A stretch of DNA of 41,904 nt from an uncultured Actinomycetes bacterium. GTDB lineage: Bacteria; Actinomycetota; Actinomycetes; Nanopelagicales; Nanopelagicaceae. The stretch covers positions 1-41,904 of the forward strand of contig CAILJM010000024.1 of NCBI GenBank assembly GCA_903834515.1, written 5' to 3'. Below are positions 1-9,112 of this stretch, one piece after another. Numbering within the stretch: the first letter of the stretch is position 1; every line of letters starts with the position of its first letter. The translations under genes were made by a program, and so were the position numbers. The notes under the pieces are model-generated. The model saw nothing but the letters and a program-made list of their open reading frames with translations. It did no database searches and was not told the DNA's origin.

Positions 1-1611
1 GAATGCTAAGAATGTTGGGACGAGTGCACGTCCACGCTTGGTTACATAACCGCGATCCTGAATTGTCTGGATGATTGAGGCGAAAGTTGATGGACGACCA
101 ATACCTAGCTCTTCGAGCTTCTTAACGAGAGTTGGTTCGGTGTAGCGGGCTGGTGGCTTAGTGTCATGGCCTTCGCAGGAGAAGTCGGTGACGTTTACTT
201 TCTGATCTTTTTTCAGTGGTGGGAGTTTTGTCTTTGTGTCGTCTTCGTCTTTTTTGGAGTCTTCTGTATCTATGTCTTCGTACGCCGCAAGAAAACCTGG
301 GAAGGTAATGATCGACCCATTTGCGCGGAAAGTCGCAACTTTCTCATCGAGAGTCTTTGCCTCAAAATCAACGCGAGCTTGTAGCTTCTTTGCATCGGCC
401 ATTTGAGATGCAATGGTGCGCTTCCAGATGAGATCGTAGAGCGCAAACTCATCTCTAGATAGTTCAGGGGCGAGTTCGCCAGGGGTCCGGAAGTGATCAC
501 CAGCGGGACGGATTGCTTCGTGCGCCTCTTGGGCGTTCTTAGATTTTCCTTCGTAGAAGCGTGGTGCATCCGGTACATACTCTTTGCCATATAAAGCCTG
601 TGCAGAAGAGCGTGCAGCCTGGATAGCTGATGCGCTCAGAGTCACAGAGTCGGTACGCATATAGGTGATGTAACCATTTTCGTAGAGGCGCTGCGCGATA
701 CGCATGGTGATCTGCGCGCCCCAACCCAATCGTGAACCCGCATCTTGTTGCATTGTTGATGTAGTAAATGGTGCTTTAGGGCGTTCAGTACGTGGTGATT
801 CCTCTGTGCTGATGACGGTGAGTTGTTCGCCTTTAAGTTCTTCAGTGAGCGACTTTGCGGTGATCTCATTGAGAAGAAGAACATCTTCCTTCTTCGATTT
901 TAAGTTGCCGTGATCATCAAAGTCGTTTGTTGTTGCAACTTTCTTGCCATCGAGTGAGATCAAACGTGCAGTGAAGTTTTGATCGGTAGCGGCTTTGAGA
1001 TCCCACCATGCAGATGAGACGAAGGCCATGCGTTCGCGTTCGCGCTCAACAATAAGTCGTGTCGCGACTGATTGGACGCGGCCAGCGGAAATACGTGGCA
1101 TGACTTTCTTCCAGAGCACTGGTGAGAGTCGATATCCGAATAGTCTGTCGAGAACTCTTCGAGTCTCTTGGGCGTCAACTAACCGATAGTCGAGATCGCG
1201 GGTGTTGTTAGCCGCCTCTTTGATCGCATCTTCGGTGATCTCATGGAAGACCATGCGGCGAACTGGGATTTTGGGGCGTAATACTTCGATGAGGTGCCAG
1301 GCGATCGCTTCACCTTCGCGGTCCTCATCGGTTGCGAGAATAAGTTCGTCGGCATCTTTCATCAGGGCCTTGAGCTCTGAGACCTTCTTCTTCTTATCTG
1401 GGTTAATCACATAGAGAGGAGCAAAATCCTCATCGATATTGACGCCCTCTTTAGCCCACGCGACCTTCTTGTACTCGGCCGGGATATCGGCGGCTTTTTG
1501 GGGCAGGTCGCGGATATGGCCGACCGATGCCTCCACCACATAGTCATCGCCGAGATACCCGCCAATTTTGCGTGCCTTGGCGGGGCTCTCGACGATCACT
1601 AACTTAGACAT
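1..1611 (-). CDS. topA: DNA topoisomerase I (type IA), C-terminus beyond window
   Basis: This enzyme relaxes negative supercoils by cutting and rejoining one DNA strand. The protein starts MSKLVIVESPAKA, the TOPRIM opening of bacterial TopA. It continues through the acidic TOPRIM motif around DEDREGEAIAWH and reaches the active-site region YITYMRTDS, whose second tyrosine would form the covalent link to DNA. The visible 537 codons hold the full catalytic core. Any C-terminal zinc-finger or basic repeats lie beyond position 1. The ATG at 1609-1611 is 49 bp downstream of the hppA stop on the same strand. The family assignment is certain; the protein's full length is unknown because the window cuts it. 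Confidence 0.96.
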   Translation of the reverse strand, partial: MSKLVIVESPAKARKIGGYLGDDYVVEASVGHIRDLPQKAADIPAEYKKVAWAKEGVNIDEDFAPLYVINPDKKKKVSELKALMKDADELILATDEDREGEAIAWHLIEVLRPKIPVRRMVFHEITEDAIKEAANNTRDLDYRLVDAQETRRVLDRLFGYRLSPVLWKKVMPRISAGRVQSVATRLIVERERERMAFVSSAWWDLKAATDQNFTARLISLDGKKVATTNDFDDHGNLKSKKEDVLLLNEITAKSLTEELKGEQLTVISTEESPRTERPKAPFTTSTMQQDAGSRLGWGAQITMRIAQRLYENGYITYMRTDSVTLSASAIQAARSSAQALYGKEYVPDAPRFYEGKSKNAQEAHEAIRPAGDHFRTPGELAPELSRDEFALYDLIWKRTIASQMADAKKLQARVDFEAKTLDEKVATFRANGSIITFPGFLAAYEDIDTEDSKKDEDDTKTKLPPLKKDQKVNVTDFSCEGHDTKPPARYTEPTLVKKLEELGIGRPSTFASIIQTIQDRGYVTKRGRALVPTFLAF

Positions 1612-1660
1612 ATGTGGGTTATTACTGCTTTCTGAGTGGGGAATTACTTCTTATTGAGCC

Positions 1661-3919
1661 TTATGCGATCGCAGTCGATCCTCGACGTGAACGCAAGATC
1701 GCAAAGATAATCACAAGAATCGCTCCGGCGCTAATCGCCTTGTTGATTACATTGTGACCACCGAGTGCCAAGCTGACCACAGCAGGTGTGATGAGCAGAC
1801 CAACAAGGTTCATTACCTTGATCAATGGGTTGATCGCAGGACCAGCAGTATCCTTAAATGGATCTCCTACTGTGTCACCAACGATTGTTGCGTGGTGGGC
1901 ATCTGAACCCTTGCCACCATGGTTGCCATCTTCCACCATCTTCTTTGCGTTATCCCAAGCGCCGCCTGAGTTAGATAAGAAGACTGCCATCAATGTACCT
2001 GTGCCGATTGCACCAGCGAGGTATGCACCGAGTGCACCTACACCGAGGCCAAAGCCAACTGCGATTGGTGCCATCACTGCAAGAAGACCAGGTGTTGCGA
2101 GTTCCCGTAATGAATCGCGTGTGCAGATATCTACTACGCGGCCATATTCTGGCTTCTCGGTTCCAGCCATGATTCCTGGATGCAGACGGAACTGTTCGCG
2201 AACTTCATGCACTACTGCACCAGCTGCGCGAGATACCGCGTTAATAGCAAGACCAGAGAACATGAAGACTACTGCTGCACCAATGATCAAACCAACGAGG
2301 TTACGTGGGTTTGCGACATCGAGCACGCCATTGAATTGGAGATCAGTAACCGCTTTACCGGTATCCATGACTGCTTTCTTGATTGCATCGGTAAATGCAC
2401 CGAAGAGCGCTGTCGCTGCAAGTACAGCTGTAGCGATAGCGATACCCTTAGTGATCGCTTTGGTTGTGTTACCAACAGCATCAAGTGATGTGAGGATCTG
2501 TGCGCCTTCACCCTTTACATCGCCAGACATTTCAGCGATACCTTGTGCATTATCGGAGATAGGACCGAAGGTATCCATCGCAACAATCACACCGACTGTT
2601 GTGAGCAATCCGGTACCAGCAAGTGATACAGCGAGCAGGCTTAGAACGATTGATCCATGGCCGAGCAAGAATGCGCCGAATACGCCAGCGGCAATGAGGA
2701 GCGCTGAGTAAACAGCAGACTCAAAACCGACTGAAATGCCAGCGAGAATTACTGTTGCTGAGCCGGTCTTTGAAGAGGCAGCGACATCGTTCACTGGACG
2801 GCGACCAACTTCTGTGAAGAAGCCAGTGAGCAACTGGATCGCTGCTGCTAGAACGATACCGATCAAGACTGCACCGAATGCCAAGATGCGTGGGTTTACG
2901 CCAGCGTTAGCAGCATCAGTTGAGAGTCCAGATAATTGCTTGAGTGATGTTGGTAGATAAGTAAATGTTGCAAATCCAACGAGCACCGCCGAGATAATTG
3001 CTGACATAAAGAATGAACGATTGATTGCAGTCATTGCTGACTTATCGGTTGCGCGAAGTTTGGTGATGAAGATACCGACGATCGCAGTCACGATACCGAT
3101 CGCAGGAACGATGAGTGGATAGATCAGACCGGCATCGCCGAATCCAGCTTTACCGAGAATGAGCGCTGCAACGAGTGTTACGGCATATGACTCGAACAAA
3201 TCTGCAGCCATACCAGCGCAGTCACCGACGTTATCACCGACGTTATCTGCGATGGTTGCAGCGTTACGTGGGTCATCTTCTGGAATATTTTGTTCGACCT
3301 TACCAACGAGATCTGCTCCGACATCCGCTGCCTTAGTGAAGATACCGCCACCAACACGCATGAACATTGCAAGCATCGCTGCACCGAACCCGAAGCCTTC
3401 AAGTACCGATGGGGCATTCTCGCGATAGATAATTACAACGAGTGATGCGCCGAGCAAACCAAGGCCAACTGTTGTCATACCGACAACGCCACCGGTTCGG
3501 AAGGCGATCTTTACTGCGTTCACTGCAGACTTTTGACGCGCTGCTTCTGCAACACGCACATTTGCGCGGACCGCGAGCCACATTCCGTTATAGCCAACAG
3601 ATGCGCTAAAGAGCGCACCGATAAGGAAGAAGATTGATCGGCCGATACGTATATCTGTATGGCCAGGAAGAGCGAAGAGTAGGACGAAGACGATTCCTAC
3701 AAAGTAGGAGAGCGTCTTAAATTGACGGTTGAGATACGCGGCTGCACCTTCTTGGACAGCTCCAGCAATCTCCTTCATCTTCGCAGTGCCTTCATCGGCG
3801 GCCAATACTTGGGCGCGGAGGGCATATGCGATGGCGAGGGCTACAAGAGCGATTCCTAGAACTACATAAACGTAGATTAGGTTTGAACCGGTTACTTGCA
3901 CGGCAGGACTAGTAGACAC
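1661..3919 (-). CDS. hppA: K+-independent proton-pumping membrane pyrophosphatase
   Basis: This integral membrane pump hydrolyses pyrophosphate and moves protons across the cytoplasmic membrane. The 752-residue length and many hydrophobic helices fit the family. The pyrophosphate/Mg-binding signatures are present: DVGADLVGK at residues 199-207, DNVGDNVGDCAGM just after it, and a C-terminal GDTVGDPFKDTAGPA segment. The segment GNTTKAITKG carries Lys487 and Thr490, the pair that marks the K+-independent subfamily; K+-dependent enzymes have Ala at the lysine position. The start is GTG (3917-3919) with GAGGAG a few bases upstream. A weak promoter (TTGCGG, 18 bp, TAACCT; about 4029-4000 read leftward) lies in the 192-bp spacer shared with the divergent DedA gene. 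Confidence 0.96.
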   Translation of the reverse strand: MSTSPAVQVTGSNLIYVYVVLGIALVALAIAYALRAQVLAADEGTAKMKEIAGAVQEGAAAYLNRQFKTLSYFVGIVFVLLFALPGHTDIRIGRSIFFLIGALFSASVGYNGMWLAVRANVRVAEAARQKSAVNAVKIAFRTGGVVGMTTVGLGLLGASLVVIIYRENAPSVLEGFGFGAAMLAMFMRVGGGIFTKAADVGADLVGKVEQNIPEDDPRNAATIADNVGDNVGDCAGMAADLFESYAVTLVAALILGKAGFGDAGLIYPLIVPAIGIVTAIVGIFITKLRATDKSAMTAINRSFFMSAIISAVLVGFATFTYLPTSLKQLSGLSTDAANAGVNPRILAFGAVLIGIVLAAAIQLLTGFFTEVGRRPVNDVAASSKTGSATVILAGISVGFESAVYSALLIAAGVFGAFLLGHGSIVLSLLAVSLAGTGLLTTVGVIVAMDTFGPISDNAQGIAEMSGDVKGEGAQILTSLDAVGNTTKAITKGIAIATAVLAATALFGAFTDAIKKAVMDTGKAVTDLQFNGVLDVANPRNLVGLIIGAAVVFMFSGLAINAVSRAAGAVVHEVREQFRLHPGIMAGTEKPEYGRVVDICTRDSLRELATPGLLAVMAPIAVGFGLGVGALGAYLAGAIGTGTLMAVFLSNSGGAWDNAKKMVEDGNHGGKGSDAHHATIVGDTVGDPFKDTAGPAINPLIKVMNLVGLLITPAVVSLALGGHNVINKAISAGAILVIIFAILRSRRGSTAIA

Positions 3920-4111
3920 GTGGAATGACTCCTCATTGAGTTTCGGGTTAGTACGAGCCTGCTTCTCTAGTGGCCAGGCCGGTCACGTGCGACATGCATA
4001 GGTTAAGGGGGAAGATCGCTCTCCCGCAACGAGTAATGGACATTTTTGCTAAATAAATAAGTATTGATCGTTTTTCTGAGCCTAAAATGGCTGGGGCGGT
4101 AGGCTCACCCA

Positions 4112-4750
4112 ATGAGTTTTATTAACGTCACCAGCGCCCTGAACTCGAACTACGCCCTCGCGATTATCTTCGCCGTTTTGGCGATCGAAACCGGGCTCCC
4201 GCTCATCATCGGCCTACCGGGCGACACGCTCCTTATTACCGCCGGCCTCTTCGCCGCTGGCATTGGCGTCAAGAGCGGTGGCAACCACATCAATATCTGG
4301 GTGGTCGCAATCGGTTCGCCAGTCTTTGCGATTATCGGCTCCCAATTTGGTCACTGGCTGGGGTGGCACTACGGGGTCAAGCTCTTTAATCGAGCGAACT
4401 CTCGCTTCTTCAATGCCGAAAAACTGAAGAGCGCCGAAAAATACATCCATAAATATGGTGTCGGTAAGGCGATCGTCTTGGGTCGTTTTATCCCGGTCGT
4501 CCGTGGATTGATCAATCCATTATCAGGAATGATCCGCGTCCCTCACAAGCGATATGCATTCTGGAACGTCGTTGGCGCTTTGATCTGGACCCAACTCTTA
4601 ATTTGGGGCGGGTATGTCGTTGGTAATACCTTCGCAGATAAGATCTCAAAGTATCTCACTGAGATTATTTTGATCATCGCAGGTGTAACAATCTTGCCTT
4701 TGGTTTGGGAGATCTTTAAAGAGTGGCGTACGCGCAAACACCTCTCATAA
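4112..4750 (+). CDS. DedA/VTT-family membrane protein
   Basis: This 212-residue polytopic membrane protein belongs to the DedA (SNARE-associated, VTT) family. Members include flippases for polyprenyl phosphate and phospholipids and affect envelope homeostasis. Visible family marks are an N-terminal hydrophobic segment with ETGLP, the re-entrant-loop motif LPGDTLL, and the conserved GRFIPVVRGLINPLSGM stretch with its key arginines. It ends in a basic cytoplasmic tail. It is divergent from hppA; a TAAAAT -10-like hexamer lies at 4083-4088, 23 bp before the ATG. The gene converges on pyrE with a 17-bp gap. The exact substrate cannot be told from sequence. Confidence 0.9.
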   Translation: MSFINVTSALNSNYALAIIFAVLAIETGLPLIIGLPGDTLLITAGLFAAGIGVKSGGNHINIWVVAIGSPVFAIIGSQFGHWLGWHYGVKLFNRANSRFFNAEKLKSAEKYIHKYGVGKAIVLGRFIPVVRGLINPLSGMIRVPHKRYAFWNVVGALIWTQLLIWGGYVVGNTFADKISKYLTEIILIIAGVTILPLVWEIFKEWRTRKHLS

Positions 4751-4767
4751 AAATTAGCCTTTGGTAA

Positions 4768-5304
4768 TTACAAACCTAGGTCAGTGAGTGAGTAGGCATA
4801 TTTATACTCAAGGTTGTTTTCTGCAAGTAATGGCGCAGCTCCACGTTCGACGATAGTAGCAACGCCCACAACAATTGCTCCTGCTTCACGCAATGCCTCA
4901 ACTGCAGTCATCACTGAGCCGCCGGTAGTCGAAGTATCTTCAACGGCTAAAACACGGCGCCCTGCAACATCTGGTCCTTCGATGCGACGCTGTAATCCGT
5001 GAGCCTTCTCGGCCTTGCGAACAACGAATGCATCAAGCTTGCGACCTCGTGAGGCAGCAACATGCATCATCGCAGTAGCGACTGGATCAGCGCCGAGTGT
5101 TAATCCACCCACTGCATCAAAATCCCAATCCTTCGTTACTTCAAGCATTACCTCGCCGACAAGAGGTGCGGCAACTGAATCAAGTGTGATGCGACGAAGA
5201 TCTACGTAATAGTCAGCTTCTTTGCCTGATGACAAAATTACCTTGCCGTGGACAACAGCTTTCTTGAGGATCTCTTCTTTTAGTGAGTCGCGTGTTGAGG
5301 TCAT
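4768..5304 (-). CDS. pyrE: Orotate phosphoribosyltransferase
   Basis: This enzyme transfers ribose 5-phosphate from PRPP to orotate, giving OMP, the fifth step of pyrimidine synthesis. The 178 residues include the type I phosphoribosyltransferase PRPP loop VLAVEDTSTTGGS and the upstream GGLTLGADPVA segment. An N-terminal SGKEADYYVDLRR stretch is typical of OPRTases. The gene begins 9 bp after the hspR stop on the same strand, so it is probably read as the last gene of the dnaK-grpE-dnaJ-hspR transcript. That places a pyrimidine enzyme under possible heat-shock control unless an internal promoter exists. Confidence 0.94.
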   Translation of the reverse strand: MTSTRDSLKEEILKKAVVHGKVILSSGKEADYYVDLRRITLDSVAAPLVGEVMLEVTKDWDFDAVGGLTLGADPVATAMMHVAASRGRKLDAFVVRKAEKAHGLQRRIEGPDVAGRRVLAVEDTSTTGGSVMTAVEALREAGAIVVGVATIVERGAAPLLAENNLEYKYAYSLTDLGL

Positions 5305-5313
5305 GGCGTAACC

Positions 5314-5694
5314 CTAATTCTCCTGCTTGTAGATCACAACGTGGCTAGGGTCACGTCGAGCAAGGCCTTTAGGGGGATTTGCATCGAGCAAGGCATCGAC
5401 TTCGGTGCGAAGTCGGGCCATTTCGATAGCCATATTCGCTACCGCAGACTCAAGTTCAATGATGCGTGCAATACCAGCAAGATTTACGCCTTCACCGACC
5501 AAGCGTTGAATATTTCGAAGTGATGCAATATCTCGTAATGAATAACGACGTCCACGACCTGATGCTCGCCCTGGTGAAACCAAACCGAGTCGATCATATT
5601 GACGCAATGTTTGTGGATGCATCCCGGATAACTCTGCGGCTACAGAGATGACATAGACCGCTTCTTCATCCGTTGGGACGCCATCGTTAGACAT
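5314..5694 (-). CDS. hspR: HspR, MerR-family heat-shock repressor
   Basis: HspR represses the dnaK operon by binding HAIR inverted repeats; in Streptomyces and Mycobacterium it uses DnaK as co-repressor. The 126-residue protein has the MerR winged-helix domain near residues 12-80, with the typical segments MHPQTLRQYDRLGLVSP and RRYSLRDIASLRNIQRL, then a short coiled coil. It follows dnaJ with a TAATG overlap at 5694. A matching operator lies upstream of dnaK at 9041-9061, so the locus looks autoregulated. The ATG at 5692-5694 gives the expected MerR N-terminus. Confidence 0.95.
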   Translation of the reverse strand: MSNDGVPTDEEAVYVISVAAELSGMHPQTLRQYDRLGLVSPGRASGRGRRYSLRDIASLRNIQRLVGEGVNLAGIARIIELESAVANMAIEMARLRTEVDALLDANPPKGLARRDPSHVVIYKQEN

Positions 5695-6608
5695 TATGCA
5701 CGCGCTCTCTGTGCAAGATCAGCTCGAAGAAGTGCATCATCATCTTTCATGATCTCGGCAAAATCTTCTAGCGCTTTCTTCGCCTTGCCATCAACGCGTT
5801 GTGGGACAACAACATCGATCGTGATTAACAAGTCACCGGTTTTATGATTTCGGGTAATTCCGCGACCTTTAACTCGAAGAATCTTTCCATTTGCCGTACC
5901 TGGTGCGAGGCGAACTTTAACTTCTTCACCATCTAGGGTCGGTACCGCTATATCTGCACCAAGTGCCGCCTCGGCGAAGGTGACAGGGAGTGTCATCAAG
6001 AGATTCTCTTCATCGCGAGTGAAGACTGGATGCTTAGTAACATGAATAATCACAAAGAGATCGCCTGGGCCGGCTTGACCTGGTGCGCCGCGTCCTTTGA
6101 GTTTGATCTTAGAACCATCTTTTACGCCGGCGGGTACGCGCGTAGTGATTGTTTCGCGCTCTAGCCGGAGATTGATCTCAGATCCAAAGATTGAATCGCG
6201 AAATGAAATTGTTGCTTCAGTCTGAAGATCTGCGCCTTTGCTTGGACCACGACGTCCACCCCCGAAGAGAGTCGAGAAGATATCTTGGGGGTCTCCGCCG
6301 CCGAAAATATCTTGGTATCCGCCGGCACCTTGGAATCCACCTGATTGTGGTCCGCCCCGCATGCCACCGGACTTATAGAGATCACGCATCTCGTTGTATT
6401 CAGCCTTCTTTTTAGGATCACTGAGTACTTCGTATGCTTCCGAGACTTCTTTAAAGCGCTCTTCTAGCTTCTTATCGCCCTTGGTGGCATCTGGGTGCAA
6501 CTCTTTAGATAGTTTGCGATACTGCTTTTTGATCGTTGCATCCGTATCGGACTTTTTGACGCCAAGGATCGTATATAAATCCTTCTCATATAAGTCTTTG
6601 GCAGCCAT
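5694..6608 (-). CDS. dnaJ: DnaJ/CbpA-type co-chaperone without zinc finger
   Basis: This J-domain protein stimulates DnaK ATPase activity and delivers substrates. The J domain covers about residues 10-75 with the catalytic HPD at 38-40. A Gly/Phe-rich linker follows, then the two C-terminal beta domains (ETITTRVPAGVKDGSKIKLKGRG and onward). None of the four CxxCxGxG zinc-binding repeats is present, which explains the short length of 304 residues. This makes it a type B (CbpA-like) protein. It sits 3 bp after grpE and overlaps hspR by one base. The symbol dnaJ reflects operon position; cbpA would be equally defensible. Confidence 0.93.
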   Translation of the reverse strand: MAAKDLYEKDLYTILGVKKSDTDATIKKQYRKLSKELHPDATKGDKKLEERFKEVSEAYEVLSDPKKKAEYNEMRDLYKSGGMRGGPQSGGFQGAGGYQDIFGGGDPQDIFSTLFGGGRRGPSKGADLQTEATISFRDSIFGSEINLRLERETITTRVPAGVKDGSKIKLKGRGAPGQAGPGDLFVIIHVTKHPVFTRDEENLLMTLPVTFAEAALGADIAVPTLDGEEVKVRLAPGTANGKILRVKGRGITRNHKTGDLLITIDVVVPQRVDGKAKKALEDFAEIMKDDDALLRADLAQRARA

Positions 6609-6611
6609 GTA

Positions 6612-7127
6612 TTACTCCGGATCCGCTACAACAACCATCGCTACACGAATGACGCGCTCTTTAAAGCGGAATCCAGGCTGTAGCACCTTGGTCACAGTTG
6701 TCTCAGTGACTTCGTGTGAAGTCTCATGGGCGATCGCTTCATGGATATTTGGGTCAAAGGCATCACCTTGTGCACCAAACTTCTGGAGACCAAGTTTGTT
6801 GGTGATCGAAGTGAGGCGATCGGCGACAGCTTTGAAACCACCAGTGAGTTCATCATGCGCGGCAGCGCGATCAAAATCATCCAATATCGGCAAGAGATCA
6901 ACCAATACCGATGCTGTGGATAGCTCATGTGCAGCTAAACGCTCACGATCCACGCGCTTACGGTAATTAGCAAAATCTGCCTGCAATCGTTGTAAGTCGT
7001 TAGTGAGTACTGCAACCGGATCTTGCTCGGCTACATCGTGTACTACATCACTTAACGCTTCTTCAACTGCGGCAGCAAGCTCTTCTTCAGAGCCTGCTGC
7101 TGAGTTGGATACGTTTTCGTCAGACAT
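6612..7127 (-). CDS. grpE: GrpE nucleotide exchange factor
   Basis: GrpE releases ADP from DnaK and resets the chaperone cycle. The 171-residue protein has a disordered acidic N-terminus (to about residue 40), a long helix containing LQRLQADFANYRKRVDRER, and a beta domain ending in the family signature VTKVLQPGFRFKERVIRVAMV. Its ATG overlaps the dnaK stop in a TAATG arrangement at 7127, so translational coupling is likely. It is the second gene of the heat-shock operon. Confidence 0.96.
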   Translation of the reverse strand: MSDENVSNSAAGSEEELAAAVEEALSDVVHDVAEQDPVAVLTNDLQRLQADFANYRKRVDRERLAAHELSTASVLVDLLPILDDFDRAAAHDELTGGFKAVADRLTSITNKLGLQKFGAQGDAFDPNIHEAIAHETSHEVTETTVTKVLQPGFRFKERVIRVAMVVVADPE

Positions 7128-8953
7128 TACTCAACGATCTCTGCATCTTCGACGCCATCTGTTGCTTGCGACTCTGATTGTGCAGATTCGCCCGCAGCAG
7201 CGTTTGCAGCATAGAGCGCAGCGCCGAGTTGCTGTGAGAGTTCAGAGACCTTTTCAGTCGCTGACTTAATAGTTGAGATATCTGTTCCGGCGAGAACGGC
7301 TTTAAGTTCGGTGATTGCTGATTCGACTTCTGTCTTCTTCTCAGCTGATTCACCTTCAGTGAACTTATCTTCATTCTCTTTGAGGAACTTCTCTGTCTGG
7401 TAGACGAGTGAATCGCCTTGGTTGCGAACTTCGGCCTCTTCACGACGTGCCTTATCTTCATCGGCATGCGCTTCGGCATCCTTCATCATGCGATCAATCT
7501 CTTCCCTGGAGAGAGCTGATCCACCTGTGATGGTCATCTTCTGCTCTTTACCAGTACCGAGATCCTTCGCAGATACATGCACAATACCGTTCGCATCTAT
7601 ATCGAAGGTCACTTCGATCTGTGGAACTCCACGAGGTGCTGGAGCAATACCAGTCAGCTCAAACATGCCAAGACGCTTGTTATACGCTGCCATTTCACGC
7701 TCGCCTTGGAAGGCGACGATCTGCACTGCAGGTTGATTATCATCAGCTGTGGTGAAGATTTCTGAGCGCTTCGTTGGGATCGTTGTGTTTCGCTCGATTA
7801 ACTTTGTCATTACTCCACCCTTGGTCTCAATACCTAGTGAGAGTGGTGTGACGTCAAGCAAGAGAACATCTTTTACTTCACCCTTAAGGACACCTGCTTG
7901 AAGTGCTGCACCAACTGCAACAACCTCATCTGGGTTAACACCCTTGTTCGGCTCTTTTCCACCAGTGAGTTCGCGAACGAGATCTACAACTGCTGGCATA
8001 CGTGTTGATCCACCGACGAGTACTACGTGATCGATATCGGCAATTGGAATGCCCGCATCTTTAAGTACTGCCTGGAAAGGCTTCTTTGTGCGCTCGAGCA
8101 GATCAGCAGTCATCGCTGTGAACTGTGCTCGAGTAAGAGTTTCATCTAAGAACAATGGATTCTTCTCGGCATCTACAGTGATGTAAGGAAGGTTGATAGA
8201 TGTTGATTGTGACGCAGAGAGTTCGATCTTTGCCTTTTCAGCAGCTTCACGAACGCGTTGCATTGCCATCTTGTCTTTATTGAGATCAATTCCATTCTTT
8301 GACTGGAATGTCTTCACTAGATAATCAACAACAGCCTGATCCCAGTCATCGCCACCGAGGTTGTTATCTCCATTGGTTGCTTTAACTTCGACAACACCAT
8401 CGCCAATTTCAAGGAGTGATACGTCAAAGGTTCCACCGCCGAGGTCGAAGACCAAGATTGTTTGTTCCTTATCACCCTTATCTAATCCATAAGCGAGCGC
8501 AGCAGCTGTTGGCTCGTTAACAATACGGAGCACCTTAAGGCCTGCGATCTCACCGGCCTCCTTTGTCGCTTGACGCTGTGCATCGTTGAAGTAGGCAGGT
8601 ACGGTGATAACAGCTTCAGTGACGGTGTCACCAAGGTATGCCTCTGCGTCGCGCTTGAGTTTCATCAAGATGCGAGCAGAAATTTCTTGTGGTGTGTACT
8701 TCTTATCATCGATATCCATGGTCCAGTTGGTGCCGATGTGGCGCTTTACTGAGCGGATGGTGCGATCGACGTTGGTGACGGATTGGCGCTTAGCGACCTC
8801 TCCGACGAGGACCTCGCCATTCTTTGCGAATGCGACGATCGATGGGGTGGTGCGAGCTCCCTCGGCATTGGCGATAACTGTTGCTTCGCCGCCTTCAAGG
8901 ACAGATACGCAGCTATTGGTGGTTCCTAGATCAATTCCTACGGCCTTGGCCAT
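7127..8953 (-). CDS. dnaK: Hsp70 chaperone DnaK
   Basis: This ATP-dependent chaperone binds exposed hydrophobic segments of unfolded proteins. The 608 residues begin [22 protein letters not shown] (phosphate 1 loop). They contain [19 protein letters not shown] (phosphate 2) and [12 protein letters not shown] (adenosine site), then the substrate-binding domain from about residue 365. The tail ends in acidic EDAEIVE. It is the first gene of the operon, with a sigma-70-type promoter and HspR operators upstream (9009-9061). Length and motifs are fully typical. Confidence 0.98.
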   Translation of the reverse strand: MAKAVGIDLGTTNSCVSVLEGGEATVIANAEGARTTPSIVAFAKNGEVLVGEVAKRQSVTNVDRTIRSVKRHIGTNWTMDIDDKKYTPQEISARILMKLKRDAEAYLGDTVTEAVITVPAYFNDAQRQATKEAGEIAGLKVLRIVNEPTAAALAYGLDKGDKEQTILVFDLGGGTFDVSLLEIGDGVVEVKATNGDNNLGGDDWDQAVVDYLVKTFQSKNGIDLNKDKMAMQRVREAAEKAKIELSASQSTSINLPYITVDAEKNPLFLDETLTRAQFTAMTADLLERTKKPFQAVLKDAGIPIADIDHVVLVGGSTRMPAVVDLVRELTGGKEPNKGVNPDEVVAVGAALQAGVLKGEVKDVLLLDVTPLSLGIETKGGVMTKLIERNTTIPTKRSEIFTTADDNQPAVQIVAFQGEREMAAYNKRLGMFELTGIAPAPRGVPQIEVTFDIDANGIVHVSAKDLGTGKEQKMTITGGSALSREEIDRMMKDAEAHADEDKARREEAEVRNQGDSLVYQTEKFLKENEDKFTEGESAEKKTEVESAITELKAVLAGTDISTIKSATEKVSELSQQLGAALYAANAAAGESAQSESQATDGVEDAEIVE

Positions 8954-9008
8954 TGTGGTGCTCCTTCTGTGGGGTAGATAAACCAGTTTTACGTCCGGTT
9001 ATGACTGA

Positions 9009-9061
9009 ATTCTCGCCCTTGAGTCCGGCCTTGTCAAAAGATTGAGTCCAACCGACTCAAG
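9009..9061 (-). promoter_or_regulatory. dnaK operon promoter with HspR (HAIR) operators
   Basis: Read leftward, TTGACA (9032-9037) and GAGAAT (9009-9014) are separated by exactly 17 bp and form a good housekeeping promoter. A near-perfect HAIR operator spans 9041-9061: ATTGAGT, seven bases, ACTCAAG (consensus CTTGAGT-N7-ACTCAAG). A second CTTGAGT half-site at 9018-9024, with a degenerate partner at 9032-9038, sits between the -10 and -35 boxes. HspR bound here would block RNA polymerase. The hspR gene is in the same operon. Confidence 0.88.
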
Positions 9062-9112
9062 TTCGAGTTATCTGATTGAACACCGGCTCCCTCACCTTTA
9101 TTCCACCGCCAT

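Noticed and set aside
1788-2711. Long open frame antisense to hppA
   Set aside because: It mirrors the codon pattern of hppA, shows no domain or membrane logic of its own and has no ribosome-binding site. It is a shadow of a well-conserved gene.
4061-4088. TTGATC/TAAAAT promoter for the DedA gene
   Set aside because: The two boxes are only 13 bp apart, too close for a sigma-70 promoter. Only the -10 box is plausible.
9018-9061. CIRCE (HrcA) operator upstream of dnaK
   Set aside because: The arms are TTGAGT/ACTCAA with a 7-bp spacer, which is HAIR. CIRCE has TTAGCACTC-N9-GAGTGCTAA arms.
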